A stretch of DNA of 64,000 nucleotides from Alteromonas marina (GTDB lineage Bacteria > Pseudomonadota > Gammaproteobacteria > Enterobacterales > Alteromonadaceae), in NCBI RefSeq assembly GCF_000808575.1, contig NZ_JWLW01000018.1, positions 19,257 to 83,256 of the forward strand, in the 5' to 3' direction. A model generated the notes under the pieces. It saw nothing but the letters and a program-made list of their open reading frames with translations, was not told the DNA's origin and made no database searches. Position 1 is the first letter of the stretch. The number at the start of each line of letters is the position of its first letter. Below are positions 48,019 to 59,059 of the stretch, piece after piece. The position numbers were made by a program, and so were the translations under genes.

Positions 48019-50847
48019 ATGACTTCATGCGATAGAATTTTAAGGTTTTTTAGGGTTATGGCGCGATTAACAGGGGTTCAGCGAGTGTGGGAAGCAGGCA
48101 TGATTATCGCCTGTGTTTTCGCCTTCTTCTTATTGCTGGCACTAGTATCTTTTCATCCAGGCGACCCAGGCTGGAGTCAGGCTGGTTTACAATTAGACAT
48201 ACACAATTGGGTAGGGGCAACAGGTGCGTGGGTGGCAGATCTGCTGCTGTTTTCATTTGGCTTTCTCGCCTATCTACTTCCGTTCGGTTCCGCCTTCTTA
48301 GGCTGGTTCTTATTTCAACACATCAAAGAACTTGATGAGTTCGATTACCTCACTATTGGATTAAGAATTATCGGTGGGCTGTTAATGGCTCTTGGTGCTA
48401 CGGGCATCGCCAGTATAAATTTTGACGATATTTACAATTTTTCAGCAGGCGGTTTTGTCGGTGACGTCATTAGTTCGGCGCTTATACCTTATTTTAATAC
48501 CGCTGGAACGATCCTATTGTTGCTTTGCTTTTTCTGTACCGGTTTTACTCTGTTAACTGGTATTAGCTGGCTGACCATTATCGATAGATTAGGGGAAGGG
48601 ACACTATGGTTGGGTCGTAAGAGCCTGTCAGCACCTCAAAGTTTGTTAGCACTTGAAATGCCGCGTTTGGCGTTAGCCAATAAGTCTTCCAGCCGAGAAA
48701 GTTCTGACGGCGCGGAGTTGGATATTACCAGTATGCGGGCAGAGCCCTTGGCGTCTTCTCCACAGATTGAGCCACAGCAAACGCACAAGGCTACTCCGTC
48801 TCGCAGTGAACCTAACTTCGGTATCGACGAAGTCGAAGATGAACCGCCATTTTATACCTATAACAGAGACGAATCTGTTCAAAATACGTCGAATCATGAA
48901 GCTGGTGAAGAGGAAAATGATACCGCGTCAGTTGACAATGATAGTGAAACCAAGAAGTCGGCTTTTTCTCTGTCGGGCATGCGCGAAGTGGTTACGGGTG
49001 GTTTTAAAGATAAAGTAGGTTTGGGCAAATCCGGTCAAGAGGAGCCAACACATTCTTCCAGTGAAAGCGCCCAATATGAACATAATCAGCAGCATCAACA
49101 AAGCCCGCATATCAATTTTGACGATTTAGAGGAGTTTGATGAAGACCTGCCTTACGAAACAGGAAGTAAGCCAGTAGCGTCGACAAATAACACGGCTTTC
49201 TCAGCGGACGATAGCCAGCCTTCAGCGTCTGCTGCTGATACGCAACCAACGCACACGCAAGGTGAAGTTCAAGGCGCAACTCAGGCATTTACCCCCGCAG
49301 CACTTGGTGCTAAGCCATTAAAAGCAAGAGCAGGGCAAATTGACCCTGACTTGCCTCCTATGCCGTCGTTTGATTTGCTTGAACGCGCCGACAAACATGA
49401 AAACCCGCTTACGCCGGAAGAGATTGAAGGTATTTCTCGCCTTGTCGAAGAAAAGCTCGCTGATTTCAATATTGAAGCCACTGTAGTAGGTGTGTACCCA
49501 GGACCAGTAATTACGCGTTTTGAACTAGACCTAGCGCCTGGCGTTAAAGTGAGCAAAATTACAGGGTTATCAAAAGACTTAGCACGTGCAATGTCAGCTA
49601 TTTCAGTTCGTGTAGTTGAGGTTATTCCGGGTAAGTCAGTAATTGGTTTAGAACTGCCAAATAAAAAACGTGAAATGGTGCGTTTGAGTGAAGTAATTAG
49701 CTGCGATACGTTCCAATCAAACAAGTCGCCATTAACCATGGTGTTGGGTGCAGACATATCAGGTCAGCCAGTCGTGGTCGATTTAGCCAAGATGCCGCAC
49801 CTTTTGGTAGCGGGTACTACAGGGTCAGGTAAATCTGTGGGTGTGAATGTGATGATCTTGAGTTTGCTCTATAAGAGCACGCCTGAAGACGTTCGCATGA
49901 TCATGATTGACCCCAAAATGCTTGAACTTTCGGTTTATGAGGGCATACCTCATTTACTTGCTGAAGTAGTTACTGACATGAAAGAAGCGGCCAATGCGCT
50001 TCGTTGGTGCGTAGGAGAAATGGAGCGTCGTTATCGTCTAATGAGCGCCCTTGGTGTGCGTAACCTCAAAGGTTACAACGCGAAAGTGGAAGAAGCCATT
50101 GCTAACGGCACACCAATAAAAGATCCCCTTTGGAAGAACGAAGAAAGTATGGATGCTGAGGCACCAGACTTAGCCAAGCTTCCAGCTATTGTGGTTGTGG
50201 TCGATGAATTCGCCGACATGATGATGATTGTGGGCAAAAAAGTAGAAGAGCTTATTGCACGTATCGCACAGAAAGCCCGTGCGGCAGGAATCCACCTTAT
50301 TCTTGCTACCCAGCGCCCTTCTGTCGATGTAATTACAGGTTTGATTAAAGCGAATATTCCAACCCGCTGTGCATTCCAGGTTTCCAGTAAAATAGACTCA
50401 AGGACCATTCTTGACCAACAGGGTGCAGAAACCTTGTTAGGTATGGGGGACATGCTTTACCTACCACCTGGAAGCCCAGTACCTACTCGTGTTCACGGTG
50501 CGTTTGTAGACGATCACGAAGTGCATGCGGTAGTGGCAGATTGGCAGAAGCGTGGTGAGCCAGAGTACATAGATGAGATCCTGAATGGCGAGGCAACGGC
50601 AGAAGTCTTACTGCCAGGTGAGCAGCCTGAGGGTGAAGACCAAGAATTCGACGCATTCTACGACGAGGCTGTCGCGTTCGTTACCGAAACCCGTCGCGCG
50701 AGTGTCTCGAGTGTACAGCGTAAATTTAGAATTGGTTACAACCGTGCAGCACGCTTAGTTGAACAAATGGAAATGAGCGGTGTCGTAAGTGCACAGGGGC
50801 ATAACGGAAACCGTGAGGTGCTTGCACCGCCGCCCCACAAAGATTAA
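48019..50847 (+). CDS. ftsK: DNA translocase FtsK
   Basis: This 942-residue division protein has four transmembrane segments in residues 25-190. An acidic, Gln/Ser-rich linker (about 225-430) is shorter than in E. coli (1329 in total). The motor domain's Walker [12 protein letters not shown] lies at 598-608. The Walker B region [44 protein letters not shown] is intact. The C-terminal gamma winged helix ([22 protein letters not shown]) reads KOPS sites to bring dif sites together. A later ATG at 48058 could be the real start, since neither has a good Shine-Dalgarno sequence. Confidence 0.96.
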   Translation: MTSCDRILRFFRVMARLTGVQRVWEAGMIIACVFAFFLLLALVSFHPGDPGWSQAGLQLDIHNWVGATGAWVADLLLFSFGFLAYLLPFGSAFLGWFLFQHIKELDEFDYLTIGLRIIGGLLMALGATGIASINFDDIYNFSAGGFVGDVISSALIPYFNTAGTILLLLCFFCTGFTLLTGISWLTIIDRLGEGTLWLGRKSLSAPQSLLALEMPRLALANKSSSRESSDGAELDITSMRAEPLASSPQIEPQQTHKATPSRSEPNFGIDEVEDEPPFYTYNRDESVQNTSNHEAGEEENDTASVDNDSETKKSAFSLSGMREVVTGGFKDKVGLGKSGQEEPTHSSSESAQYEHNQQHQQSPHINFDDLEEFDEDLPYETGSKPVASTNNTAFSADDSQPSASAADTQPTHTQGEVQGATQAFTPAALGAKPLKARAGQIDPDLPPMPSFDLLERADKHENPLTPEEIEGISRLVEEKLADFNIEATVVGVYPGPVITRFELDLAPGVKVSKITGLSKDLARAMSAISVRVVEVIPGKSVIGLELPNKKREMVRLSEVISCDTFQSNKSPLTMVLGADISGQPVVVDLAKMPHLLVAGTTGSGKSVGVNVMILSLLYKSTPEDVRMIMIDPKMLELSVYEGIPHLLAEVVTDMKEAANALRWCVGEMERRYRLMSALGVRNLKGYNAKVEEAIANGTPIKDPLWKNEESMDAEAPDLAKLPAIVVVVDEFADMMMIVGKKVEELIARIAQKARAAGIHLILATQRPSVDVITGLIKANIPTRCAFQVSSKIDSRTILDQQGAETLLGMGDMLYLPPGSPVPTRVHGAFVDDHEVHAVVADWQKRGEPEYIDEILNGEATAEVLLPGEQPEGEDQEFDAFYDEAVAFVTETRRASVSSVQRKFRIGYNRAARLVEQMEMSGVVSAQGHNGNREVLAPPPHKD

Positions 50848-50863
50848 CGAATGGATTGAATAA

Positions 50864-51676
50864 ATGAATAAAGCAGTTTCGGTTTATTTTGTGAGTGCAT
50901 TGGTAACGGCAGGTACGGCAATGAATGCTGCTAATGCTGCGGTAGAATTAGGTAGTACAGGTTCAAATATAGGCAAGAACAATGCTCACGAGGTTGTCAG
51001 TGCTCATGACGCTATTCAGGCTAATGCCACAGTAAACACTAGTCAGCCTAAAACTTCATCGCTTATCAATGATTCTGCGAGTACGTCACTGCAGGCTTTG
51101 TTAAGCAATATGAAGCAGTTTCGCGCAAGTTTTGCGCAAACAGTAGTCGATGCACAGCAAAATGTCGTTCACGAAGCACAAGGCACGCTGACCATGACCC
51201 GCCCCAATAAGCTTCGCTGGGAAACTACATTTCCTGATGAAACTTTGTTGGTTGCCGATGGCGAAGCGGTTTGGAATGTGGATACCTTTGTAGAGCAGGT
51301 GACGGTGCTTTCTCAAGATAATGCGATTAAGGATAACCCTATCGTTTTGCTTACATCGACAGATGAAGCAATCTGGTCGAAGTTTTCTATCAGTCAAGTG
51401 AACAGTGGTGTATCTACCAACAATTTGGCAAGTGGCATCAATAACGATAATGCCTTGCAAAGTTATCAAATCACACCAAAAGAAGAAGGCGGTCAAATTC
51501 TCACGCTTACTTTAACCTTCAATCAAGACAACGAGCTCGCTTCGCTTAATATGCTCGATGCACAACAGCAAATCAGCACGTTAGTGTTCAATAATATTGA
51601 GACTCGCTTTCCTGTGCCGGCCGACACCTTCTCGGTTGATATTCCAGATAGCTTCATAGTTGATGACCAGCGTTAA
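50864..51676 (+). CDS. lolA: Outer-membrane lipoprotein carrier protein LolA
   Basis: This 270-residue periplasmic chaperone carries lipoproteins from LolCDE to LolB. A signal peptide ends near residue 26 ([10 protein letters not shown] region). About 40 extra low-complexity residues follow before the LolA fold, so it is longer than E. coli LolA (203). The fold starts [24 protein letters not shown], then [42 protein letters not shown]. It begins 16 bp after ftsK. Its end overlaps the start of rarA by 14 bp, as expected from the conserved ftsK-lolA-rarA order. Confidence 0.92.
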   Translation: MNKAVSVYFVSALVTAGTAMNAANAAVELGSTGSNIGKNNAHEVVSAHDAIQANATVNTSQPKTSSLINDSASTSLQALLSNMKQFRASFAQTVVDAQQNVVHEAQGTLTMTRPNKLRWETTFPDETLLVADGEAVWNVDTFVEQVTVLSQDNAIKDNPIVLLTSTDEAIWSKFSISQVNSGVSTNNLASGINNDNALQSYQITPKEEGGQILTLTLTFNQDNELASLNMLDAQQQISTLVFNNIETRFPVPADTFSVDIPDSFIVDDQR

Positions 51677-52970
51677 TCAAGAGTTCGCGCCGCTGGCGGC
51701 GCGAATGCGCCCGGTTACCATAGAGCAGTACAGCGGTCAAGACCATTTACTTGGCGAAGGTAAGCCTCTTCGTAAAATGTTAGAGGCAGGGCACTGTCAT
51801 TCTATGATTTTGTGGGGGCCGCCGGGTACCGGAAAAACTACTCTTGCGGAGCTTATCGCTCAGTATACTAATGCATCTGTTTTGCGTATTTCGGCCGTAA
51901 CATCTGGGGTGAAAGACATCAGGGCCGCTATGGACGCGGCAGAAGAAAACGCCCGCTACAATCAGCGAACACTGCTTTTTGTAGATGAAGTTCACAGGTT
52001 CAATAAGAGCCAGCAAGATGCGTTTTTGCCATTTGTTGAATCAGGTGTGGTTACCTTTATTGGTGCAACGACAGAAAACCCCTCATTTGAATTAAATAAA
52101 GCGCTTTTATCTCGAGTCCGTGTTTACGTGCTAAAAACACTTGAACAACATGCGTTATCTGAATTAGTCGATAGAGCGCTGAGCGATAGCGAAAAAGGCC
52201 TTGGCGACAGAGCTCTTGGCATTGATGAAATAGCAAGAAACGCCCTTATAGATTTGAGCGGTGGCGATGCCCGCCGTCTTCTTACGTATTTGGAACTAGC
52301 TGCGGACTTCACCGGAGAAAACGAAATAACCGTCAGCGATATTGAACATGCGGTAGGCGAGAAAGTAGCTAGTTATGATAATAAAGGCGATACCTTCTAC
52401 GACCTCATTTCAGCGTTTCATAAATCCGTAAGAGGCTCAGATCCAGATGCAGCTCTTTACTGGTATGCAAGAATTCTCGATGGCGGTGGTGACGCGCTAT
52501 ATGTGGGAAGACGTCTTCTAGCTATCGCGTCGGAAGATATTGGCAACGCCGACCCAAGGGCTATGCAGCTATGTATCAATGCCTGGGACACCTTTCACCG
52601 TGTAGGGCCCGCAGAGGGTGAACGCGCTATTGCGCAAGCTGCGGTATATTGCGCGTTAGCTGCAAAAAGTAACGCCGTTTATATGGCATTTAACGAAGCT
52701 AAAGCACTGGCGCGCAAGACCTCAGATGCGCCGGTACCCATGCATTTGCGTAATGCGCCTACCTCGCTGATGAAAGAGCTAGGCCACGGCGATGGTTATC
52801 GCTATGCCCACAACGAGCCGAATGCTTTCGCAGCGGGTGAATCTTACTTTCCTGAGAACCTTACTGGTACTCGCCTATACAGGCCCAATGAGCGTGGTTT
52901 AGAAAAATCCTTAAAAGCAAAACGTGAATTTCTCGATTCACTTAATGCGAGAAGTAACAATAAAAGGTAA
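51663..52970 (+). CDS. rarA: Replication-associated recombination protein RarA (MgsA)
   Basis: This 435-residue AAA+ ATPase of the clamp-loader-like RarA/WRNIP1 family acts at stalled forks. The start is [29 protein letters not shown]. The Walker A motif is [18 protein letters not shown] near 51, Walker B is [23 protein letters not shown] near 103, and sensor 1 is [14 protein letters not shown] near 131. The C-terminal tetramerisation domain ([35 protein letters not shown]) is complete. The ATG is at 51663, with a TTG just before it. Confidence 0.95.
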   Translation: MTSVNQEFAPLAARMRPVTIEQYSGQDHLLGEGKPLRKMLEAGHCHSMILWGPPGTGKTTLAELIAQYTNASVLRISAVTSGVKDIRAAMDAAEENARYNQRTLLFVDEVHRFNKSQQDAFLPFVESGVVTFIGATTENPSFELNKALLSRVRVYVLKTLEQHALSELVDRALSDSEKGLGDRALGIDEIARNALIDLSGGDARRLLTYLELAADFTGENEITVSDIEHAVGEKVASYDNKGDTFYDLISAFHKSVRGSDPDAALYWYARILDGGGDALYVGRRLLAIASEDIGNADPRAMQLCINAWDTFHRVGPAEGERAIAQAAVYCALAAKSNAVYMAFNEAKALARKTSDAPVPMHLRNAPTSLMKELGHGDGYRYAHNEPNAFAAGESYFPENLTGTRLYRPNERGLEKSLKAKREFLDSLNARSNNKR

Positions 52971-53045
52971 AGTTGCACAGATACACCTCTACTAATTCAA
53001 AGACCATGGATTAGTTACTAAAAAGAACGCGCTAGGGAGTTTTTC

Positions 53046-53429
53046 GTGCCTCAAGGGTTAGCTTTGTATTGTTTTATTGCCGCTGGCGGGGCAACTGGTG
53101 CCTGTTTACGTTATTTTGTTACTACAAGTGTAGATTCCTTATTTGGAAAACACATGCCGTTTGGTACACTAACGGTGAATGTGGTTGGGTCGTTCGCACT
53201 CGCGTTACTGTACGGTATTATTGAACGTCACGAGTTAAGCGACTCGCCTTACCGTGCGCTCATTGGTGTAGGCCTATTAGGTGCCTTTACCACATTCTCA
53301 ACATTTTCCGTTGAAACCTTAACTTTATTAGAAAACGGGTTGTGGCTTAAAGCCGCAGCAAATGTATTTCTTAACGTTGGCGCTTGCCTAGTAGCAGGTT
53401 GGCTAGCCATTCAATTAATGAAAGGATAA
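53046..53429 (+). CDS. crcB: Fluoride ion channel CrcB/Fluc
   Basis: A 127-residue protein with four transmembrane helices. It has the Fluc signatures GGATGACLRYFVTT near 14, FGTLTVNVVGSFALALLYG near 39 (with the channel Asn) and GLLGAFTTFSTFSVET near 77 (phenylalanine boxes). Fluc channels export fluoride as dual-topology dimers. The start is a GTG with AGGGAG upstream. No fluoride riboswitch can fit in the 75-bp gap behind rarA, so it is probably expressed with the lolA-rarA-serS group, a common marine gammaproteobacterial order. Confidence 0.93.
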   Translation: MPQGLALYCFIAAGGATGACLRYFVTTSVDSLFGKHMPFGTLTVNVVGSFALALLYGIIERHELSDSPYRALIGVGLLGAFTTFSTFSVETLTLLENGLWLKAAANVFLNVGACLVAGWLAIQLMKG

Positions 53430-53433
53430 TTAG

Positions 53434-54738
<1,305 letters not shown>

Positions 54739-54780
54739 CCCACTTTGAAGTGGCGAATCATTTTCGCCAGTAATAATATG

Positions 54781-54813
54781 AAATCCGATATGAGTATTCG
54801 TATCGGATTTTTT
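54781..54813 (+). terminator. Terminator of serS
   Basis: A 10-bp stem AAATCCGATA / TATCGGATTT with a T run. A second short hairpin (TGGCGAA / TTCGCCA) lies just before it at 54751-54769. Confidence 0.9.
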
Positions 54814-54837
54814 GTATATTACTGATGGATATTGTTT

Positions 54838-55551
54838 ATGTGCGGATTTATACAGCGTATTACTGACTCACCAGACGTTATCGCGCTACTTGAAGAAGTG
54901 GGTCTCACACAAACGATACCGCTTTTTGTCAACGAATCTTCCACAAGCAATGTCATTAACTTTTATCCCGCATTTGGAAAAGCAGCTGAACGGCAAATAA
55001 CCAATATAATCGTATCTAGTGATAGCACAATAGATGCGACATGGTGGTTTGATGCTAAGCCTGTTGGCAACACGCTAGAGGTTGGGAACAGAACAACATT
55101 TAACGCCCGAAACTTAGATAGCCCTTATTGGGGAAAGTTTATTCGTGAACGGCGGGCTATAGTTGTAGCAACGGCAGTAGGCGAGTCAAACCCACTTGGA
55201 AAAGGAAAATCACATTATTTAATGAAGCCCCAAAGCGGCGCCTTACTTATTGGCGCGGTATACCGGCGGTTTAGTAATGGGTTGTTTTCCTGTGCGGTGG
55301 TGACACGTCCGCCCATAGATGGCTTTTGCCAGTATCATGAAAAATCTATTCCATGCTTTCTTCCTCACGATAGTCACGCTATTAATGCATGGTTAACCAC
55401 TGACAAACATGGCTCGTTGAATAATGAGGTAGAGTATATTTTGAATAACCCTCGCATTTATACCGACCTTGAAGTAACGCGAGTAAAAACGTTTAAAAGC
55501 GCTCAAGCAATGGGGGAAGTCAATATATTAAAGGCTGACGAAAACGATTAA
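54838..55551 (+). CDS. Divergent SRAP-like (YedK/HMCES) protein
   Basis: From the ATG at 54838 the product is 237 residues and begins MCGFIQR, so Cys2 becomes N-terminal after Met removal, as needed in SRAP proteins that crosslink abasic sites in single-stranded DNA. Further matches to the known catalytic set are Asn in FNARNLDSPYW near 87, a Glu in VATAVGESN (where the family has GFYEW), and His in YHEKSIPCFLP (family HxRMP). The rest is very divergent and the tryptophans of the usual motifs are missing. It may therefore be an SRAP paralogue with altered activity. The TTG at 54832 is rejected as start because it would bury Cys2. Confidence 0.72.
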   Translation: MCGFIQRITDSPDVIALLEEVGLTQTIPLFVNESSTSNVINFYPAFGKAAERQITNIIVSSDSTIDATWWFDAKPVGNTLEVGNRTTFNARNLDSPYWGKFIRERRAIVVATAVGESNPLGKGKSHYLMKPQSGALLIGAVYRRFSNGLFSCAVVTRPPIDGFCQYHEKSIPCFLPHDSHAINAWLTTDKHGSLNNEVEYILNNPRIYTDLEVTRVKTFKSAQAMGEVNILKADEND

Positions 55552-55569
55552 TTTAAACTAGCAAGAGAG

Positions 55570-55600
55570 CAAAATAAAGGCGGCTATAACAACAGCCGCC
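55570..55600 (-). terminator. Terminator of the host-attachment-family gene
   Basis: A 7-bp stem GGCGGCT / AGCCGCC with an 8-nt loop; on the minus strand it is followed by TTTATTTT. It lies between two convergent genes. Confidence 0.78.
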
Positions 55601-55628
55601 TGTGACAACCTCTGTGCTAAATAACGCT

Positions 55629-56066
55629 TTATTTAAGGTAAGAAAGCAAGGTTTCCTCGTCCGCACCTAAAACATTCTTTTTCACTTCTTTATCGACCAC
55701 ATCTGAACATTGAGATGACATTCCATTTCTCAATTTGCCAAGAAACCCTGGCCCGCTAATAATATCTATTGAGCCTAGCGCACCTCGTTTACGCTCGCCA
55801 TCCAGCCAGTCAGCAATGTCACTGGCAAATCGTTCATCTTCGAGTTCAGCGGCATCTTTTCGATTCATGCTATCAACGCCTGGTACTTGCGAAGCGGGAG
55901 CCGATTGTCTGCCGGGTTTATCTGTATAAATGTCTTGGTCACTCGCACCACTAAACTCATTGTGCCATTTCTTTACTTCAACAAGCGCACTTCCGTGATT
56001 GATATAGGTGTAAGCTGTGGCGTTGTCGTGGTTGGCCACAATTACGTAGTGTTTCTGAACTGTCAT
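55629..56066 (-). CDS. Host-attachment-family protein (AtsE-like)
   Basis: From the ATG at 56064-56066, with AGGAGG at 56071-56076, the product is 145 residues. It follows the 'host attachment protein' family from plant-associated and marine proteobacteria: an N-terminal HYVIVANHDNATAYTYINHG strand pair, IYTDKPGRQ in the middle, then ERFASDIADWLDGERKRGALGSIDIISGPGFLGKLRNGM and a C-terminal VKKNVLGADEETLLSYL. The family name comes from one genetic observation, and its biochemical role is unknown. There is no signal peptide, so it is likely cytoplasmic. It is a single gene. Confidence 0.82.
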   Translation of the reverse strand: MTVQKHYVIVANHDNATAYTYINHGSALVEVKKWHNEFSGASDQDIYTDKPGRQSAPASQVPGVDSMNRKDAAELEDERFASDIADWLDGERKRGALGSIDIISGPGFLGKLRNGMSSQCSDVVDKEVKKNVLGADEETLLSYLK

Positions 56067-56428
56067 ACAGCCTCCTATGTCCATTTATGTAAAACATTCA
56101 CGTTTATGGTGTTCGGTGAAAGACGAGTATGAAAAATGTGCCTAAAACCTCAGTTAAAACGCTAATGTAAAAGAGGTGTTGCAATATCAACACCAAAGCC
56201 AAGAAAGATAACAATAGGGTGGCGCTTCTTATAGTTACCTCGAATAGCTTCAACCCGAGCAGCAACTTAACGAGTGCTTTTAGTAGAAGGCTAGTAGGTG
56301 GGGTTAAGCCCGTCGATACACAACAATCGATACTGCGATATCACGAGTAAGTAATCTCAAGGAATATGCGAAAGGGAAAAAGGCTAGCAGAGGGGCGCTA
56401 GCGCTTTAAATACAATGCGTAATCGACT
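56067..56428. other. Intergenic region between tusE and the host-attachment gene
   Basis: These 362 bp hold the promoter of the host-attachment-family gene at the left. At the right is a hairpin (56383-56403, GCTAGC arms) followed by T residues on the minus strand, probably the terminator of the tus operon. I see no gene in between. Confidence 0.55.
56376..56405 (-). terminator. Terminator of the tus operon
   Basis: Inverted repeat GCTAGC / GCTAGC around a GC-rich loop, followed on the minus strand by CTTTTTCCC, 24 bp past the tusE stop. Confidence 0.65.
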
Positions 56429-56776
56429 TTACAAGCATTTCGCAGGTTTAGGTAATCCTGCCAGTTTGGTGGCTTGCTTAGCCGGGCCTTTTTTAAAGAG
56501 TCGCTGCAGGTAGCGGCTATTCCCTTTTTCTGGCCCAAACTTATTGGCCATAGCTTTCACCAAAGCACGAATTGCTGGGCTGGTTTCGTACTCTTCATAG
56601 AATGCGCGTACGAAGCGCACCACTTCCCAGTGGGCTTCGGTTAACTCAATATTTTCTTCTTGCGCCAGCAACTCAACCATATCTTCTTCCCAAAGGGTAT
56701 AGTCGAGTAAATACCCGGCTTTGTCTGTAGGGATCGCTTGCCCTTTATAATTGAAGCTATAGGTTTCTTGTGTCAT
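56429..56776 (-). CDS. tusE: Sulfur relay protein TusE (DsrC family)
   Basis: A 115-residue DsrC-type protein that accepts sulfur from TusBCD and passes it to MnmA for 2-thiolation of tRNA wobble uridine. [55 protein letters not shown] is the family core. The C-terminus KPAKCL has the essential penultimate Cys. Its ATG overlaps the stop of tusB by 4 bp (ATGA), so in this genome tusE is joined to tusBCD, whereas E. coli keeps tusE apart, next to yccA. Confidence 0.95.
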   Translation of the reverse strand: MTQETYSFNYKGQAIPTDKAGYLLDYTLWEEDMVELLAQEENIELTEAHWEVVRFVRAFYEEYETSPAIRALVKAMANKFGPEKGNSRYLQRLFKKGPAKQATKLAGLPKPAKCL

Positions 56777-57105
56777 GAAAGGGGTATCCAGTGCTGATTT
56801 TTTGCTGATATTGCAGCAAGTTCTTTGTGTGAAATTGGATTAAAATGTTCGGGAAGATTTGCGCCCCTGGTATCCGCATCTGTACTCAAGAACGACAGGT
56901 TTAGCGTTGGTTTGTCTTTTGCCGTGCTCTCTACCGTGCTTTTTACCGTATTGGCCAGCTGCTCAAAAAACGCGGTGTTTAATGCAGGGGCATAAACGCC
57001 ATCACCAACAAATACAATATAAGTAGAAGTCGATTGCTCAAAAGTGGCTTCAATAAGCTGTTTGTATTCAGTGCTCAAATTTGGCGTTGAAATAGTAATA
57101 AGCAT
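56773..57105 (-). CDS. tusB: Sulfur relay protein TusB (DsrH family)
   Basis: From the ATG at 57103-57105 the product is 110 residues and starts [43 protein letters not shown], the DsrH/TusB pattern. The open frame reaches 57168, but that would run into tusC. The start shares a base with the tusC stop (TAATG). TusB is part of the TusB2C2D2 complex in sulfur transfer to tRNA. It is the least conserved subunit, about 15 residues longer than in E. coli. Assignment is strengthened by the operon order. Confidence 0.87.
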   Translation of the reverse strand: MLITISTPNLSTEYKQLIEATFEQSTSTYIVFVGDGVYAPALNTAFFEQLANTVKSTVESTAKDKPTLNLSFLSTDADTRGANLPEHFNPISHKELAAISAKNQHWIPLS

Positions 57106-57473
57106 TAGAATGTCACCACATGATCTACGCTTTGGATAAGCGTGACCTTTTCTTCTGGGGTTATCCACTCACAGTCTAACTCATCAACTAAACTGTTATT
57201 AGAAAGAACCTGATCAATGTCGTATGTATCTGCACTTGCTTTACACACAAAGCATTCTTCGATATCGAAAAACGGCATGCTAGCTAAACGTTTGGTGTGA
57301 TTTTTTAATCCTTTGGTAGACGCTGCCTTAACAAGCTGCAGTACACCTTGGCTTTCAAAAAGCACTTTAACTTCGTGCCCATAGTTTGTTGCAGCAAGCG
57401 CAAAATCTAAACCGTCTTGGCTTTTAGCATTGGAAAAAGGGCTTTGCGTAAACCTAATAAGTAGTTGCGCCAT
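57105..57473 (-). CDS. tusC: Sulfur relay protein TusC (DsrF family)
   Basis: From the ATG at 57471-57473 the product is 122 residues: MAQLLIRFTQSPFSNAKSQDGLDFALAATNYGHEVKVLFESQGVLQLVK, then FFDIEECFVCKASADTYDI, matching E. coli TusC (LYDIEQCWVCAAS). TusC is the structural core subunit of TusBCD. It is linked to tusD and tusB by TAATG one-base overlaps, so all subunits are made from one coupled message. An upstream ATG at 57497 adds eight residues and is not favoured. Confidence 0.93.
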   Translation of the reverse strand: MAQLLIRFTQSPFSNAKSQDGLDFALAATNYGHEVKVLFESQGVLQLVKAASTKGLKNHTKRLASMPFFDIEECFVCKASADTYDIDQVLSNNSLVDELDCEWITPEEKVTLIQSVDHVVTF

Positions 57474-57862
57474 TAGAATTGTACCAACCTGTTGCAATCG
57501 TGGAGCGCAGTGAAGAATTCGCCCAAGCCAGCTTGCTCGAAAGGCGCGGATAAGTTGGCCTGAGACAACCCATTCTCTTTCGCCTCTAATTCACTAACAA
57601 TACCTCGCTTAACGGCGGCGGTAATGCATACAAGTAATTTCACATTGTGCTCAGTCGCTAGAGCCTTCCAACCATCAAATGCGAACAGCTCGTCGCCCGT
57701 CTTTAGCATTAAGTTATTGGTGTGGTGTACACCTTCGCTGTAAAAGAAAACGTTGTTAACTACGTCGCCGTTATCTATGGCGCCTTGCACAAACGCAAGG
57801 GCGCGCAAAGCCGTGTCACCTTGAAAAGGTGATGATGTGATAAGTACTGAATATTCTGCCAT
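57473..57862 (-). CDS. tusD: Sulfurtransferase subunit TusD (DsrE family)
   Basis: A 129-residue subunit of TusBCD that takes sulfur from TusA and hands it to TusE. It starts MAEYSVLITSSPFQGDTALRALAFVQGAIDNGDVVNNVFFYSEGVHH. The reactive Cys lies in KLLVCITAAVKRG near 78. ANLSAPFEQAGLGEFFTALHDCNRLVQF is the family C-terminus. It heads the tusDCB-tusE operon, with a terminator hairpin of the upstream yccA-like gene just before it. Confidence 0.95.
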   Translation of the reverse strand: MAEYSVLITSSPFQGDTALRALAFVQGAIDNGDVVNNVFFYSEGVHHTNNLMLKTGDELFAFDGWKALATEHNVKLLVCITAAVKRGIVSELEAKENGLSQANLSAPFEQAGLGEFFTALHDCNRLVQF

Positions 57863-57870
57863 ACAAATAA

Positions 57871-57894
57871 AAACACCCCGGTTAAGGGGTGTTT
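57871..57894 (-). terminator. Terminator of the yccA-like gene
   Basis: A 9-bp stem AAACACCCC / GGGGTGTTT with a 6-nt loop is followed on the minus strand by TTTTATTTG. It lies between the yccA-like stop and the tusD start. Confidence 0.82.
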
Positions 57895-57917
57895 CTCTTT
57901 AAACCTTTAACGCTGTT

Positions 57918-58583
57918 TTAATCGTCGCCACCAAACGCACCTAAAAGGTGAAGGATAGACGTGAACAAGTTGTATATGTTCAAGTATAGCGAAACTGTTG
58001 CACGAATGTAGTTTGTTTCACCACCGTGAATGATACGGCTAGTATCGAACAAGATGAAACCTGACATAATAAACACAATCGCTGCACTGATTGCTAAGCT
58101 TACCGCTGGAACTGCGAAAAAGATGTTCGCAATTGCCGCCACAAGCACAACCACTAAACCTACTACCAAGAAACCGCCCATAAATGAGAAGTCTTTCTTA
58201 GTGGTTAGGGCGTAGCCAGATAGCGCGAAAAACACGAGGGCTGTTGCACCTAATGCTTCCATGATTAGCCCTGGACCAGCAACGCCTAAATAGAAATTAA
58301 GCGTGTAACCTAGTGAAGCACCCATTAAACCTGTGAATGCAAACACCCAGTAGATGCCAGATGCTGAATCAGCTTTTTTCTGAACTACAAAAAGAGTTAT
58401 AAAAGCGCCGATAGTCATAACAAGAGACATCATAGGAGAAATGCCTACTGCCATTGCTATACCAGCACAAACTGCACTAAACGCCAGTGTCATCGCAAGC
58501 AGCATATAGGTGTTGCGTAGAACCTTGTTCGTCTGCAATACCGATGGTTGAGATGCACTTGAATACATCGAACGTTGATCCAT
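57918..58583 (-). CDS. yccA: Bax inhibitor-1/YccA family membrane protein
   Basis: From the ATG at 58581-58583 (GGAGG upstream) the product is 221 residues, close to E. coli YccA (219). Seven hydrophobic helices fill residues 28-218. FALSGYALTTKKDFSFMGGFLVVGLVVVLVA and SAAIVFIMSGFILFDTSRIIHGGETNYIRATVSLYLNIYNLFTSILHLLGAFGGDD match the BI-1 signature, including the C-terminal Asp residues that form a pH-sensing pair in the family. E. coli YccA modulates FtsH. Its neighbour is a tRNA-Ser gene, as serT is in E. coli. Confidence 0.94.
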   Translation of the reverse strand: MDQRSMYSSASQPSVLQTNKVLRNTYMLLAMTLAFSAVCAGIAMAVGISPMMSLVMTIGAFITLFVVQKKADSASGIYWVFAFTGLMGASLGYTLNFYLGVAGPGLIMEALGATALVFFALSGYALTTKKDFSFMGGFLVVGLVVVLVAAIANIFFAVPAVSLAISAAIVFIMSGFILFDTSRIIHGGETNYIRATVSLYLNIYNLFTSILHLLGAFGGDD

Positions 58584-58781
58584 TGTTTCCTCCAATAGGA
58601 CTTATGATATGACCAAAATGGTTCACAATTATTTAGTGTATGTTGTATGGGTTTTAGTTCCCATTTTCAAGTAGTTTCAGATGAAAATGGTGTCAGGTGA
58701 ATATAAAAACATCTCTTGTACGTGCTAAACAGTCTATTTGATTGAAATCTCGGCACTTAGACAACTTTTTTAATTTTTCGC

Positions 58782-58809
58782 TTTACAGTCATAAAAATAT
58801 CATTAAGAT
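58782..58809 (+). promoter_or_regulatory. Promoter of tRNA-Ser copy 1
   Basis: A -35 TTTACA (58782-58787) and -10 TAAGAT (58804-58809) with a 16-bp spacer, followed by a GC-rich stretch (ACGCAGC) typical of stringently controlled tRNA promoters. The same elements precede copies 2 and 3. Confidence 0.78.
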
Positions 58810-58822
58810 ACGCAGCACTTCA

Positions 58823-58914
58823 GGAGAGTTGGCAGAGCCCGGTTTAATGCACCTGACTTGAAATCAGACGTGGGGTCAAACCCACCGGGGGTTCGAATCC
58901 CTCACTCTCCGCCA
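58823..58914 (+). tRNA. tRNA-Ser (UGA), copy 1
   Basis: A 92-nt tRNA with acceptor stem GGAGAGT / ACTCTCC, discriminator G and encoded CCA. The anticodon loop CTTGAAA (58857-58863) carries TGA at 58859-58861. The long variable arm (GTGGGGTCAAACCCAC) and the T-loop GTTCGAATC identify a type II tRNA-Ser. It corresponds in position to E. coli serT, beside yccA. A terminator follows at 58922. Confidence 0.96.
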
Positions 58915-58921
58915 TATTATG

Positions 58922-58951
58922 AAAACCCGCACATTGTTGCGGGTTTTTTTT
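58922..58951 (+). terminator. Terminator of tRNA-Ser copy 1
   Basis: The AAAACCCGC / GCGGGTTTT hairpin with loop ACATTGTT is followed by a T run, identical in core to the terminator after copy 2. Confidence 0.92.
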
Positions 58952-59059
58952 ATGCCCGTCTACCACGTTAGACTTTCGTATAAGACCACAGTCGCATTGT
59001 TACATTCCGTTCACATGTTTAGGCTTGCGCTTTTCTTCCGCGCAATCTAAAGGTGTTAT

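Noticed and set aside
49281..49757. 158-codon minus-strand ORF opposite ftsK
   Set aside because: Fully inside ftsK, Ser/Thr-rich as expected of a shadow frame, with no start signal.
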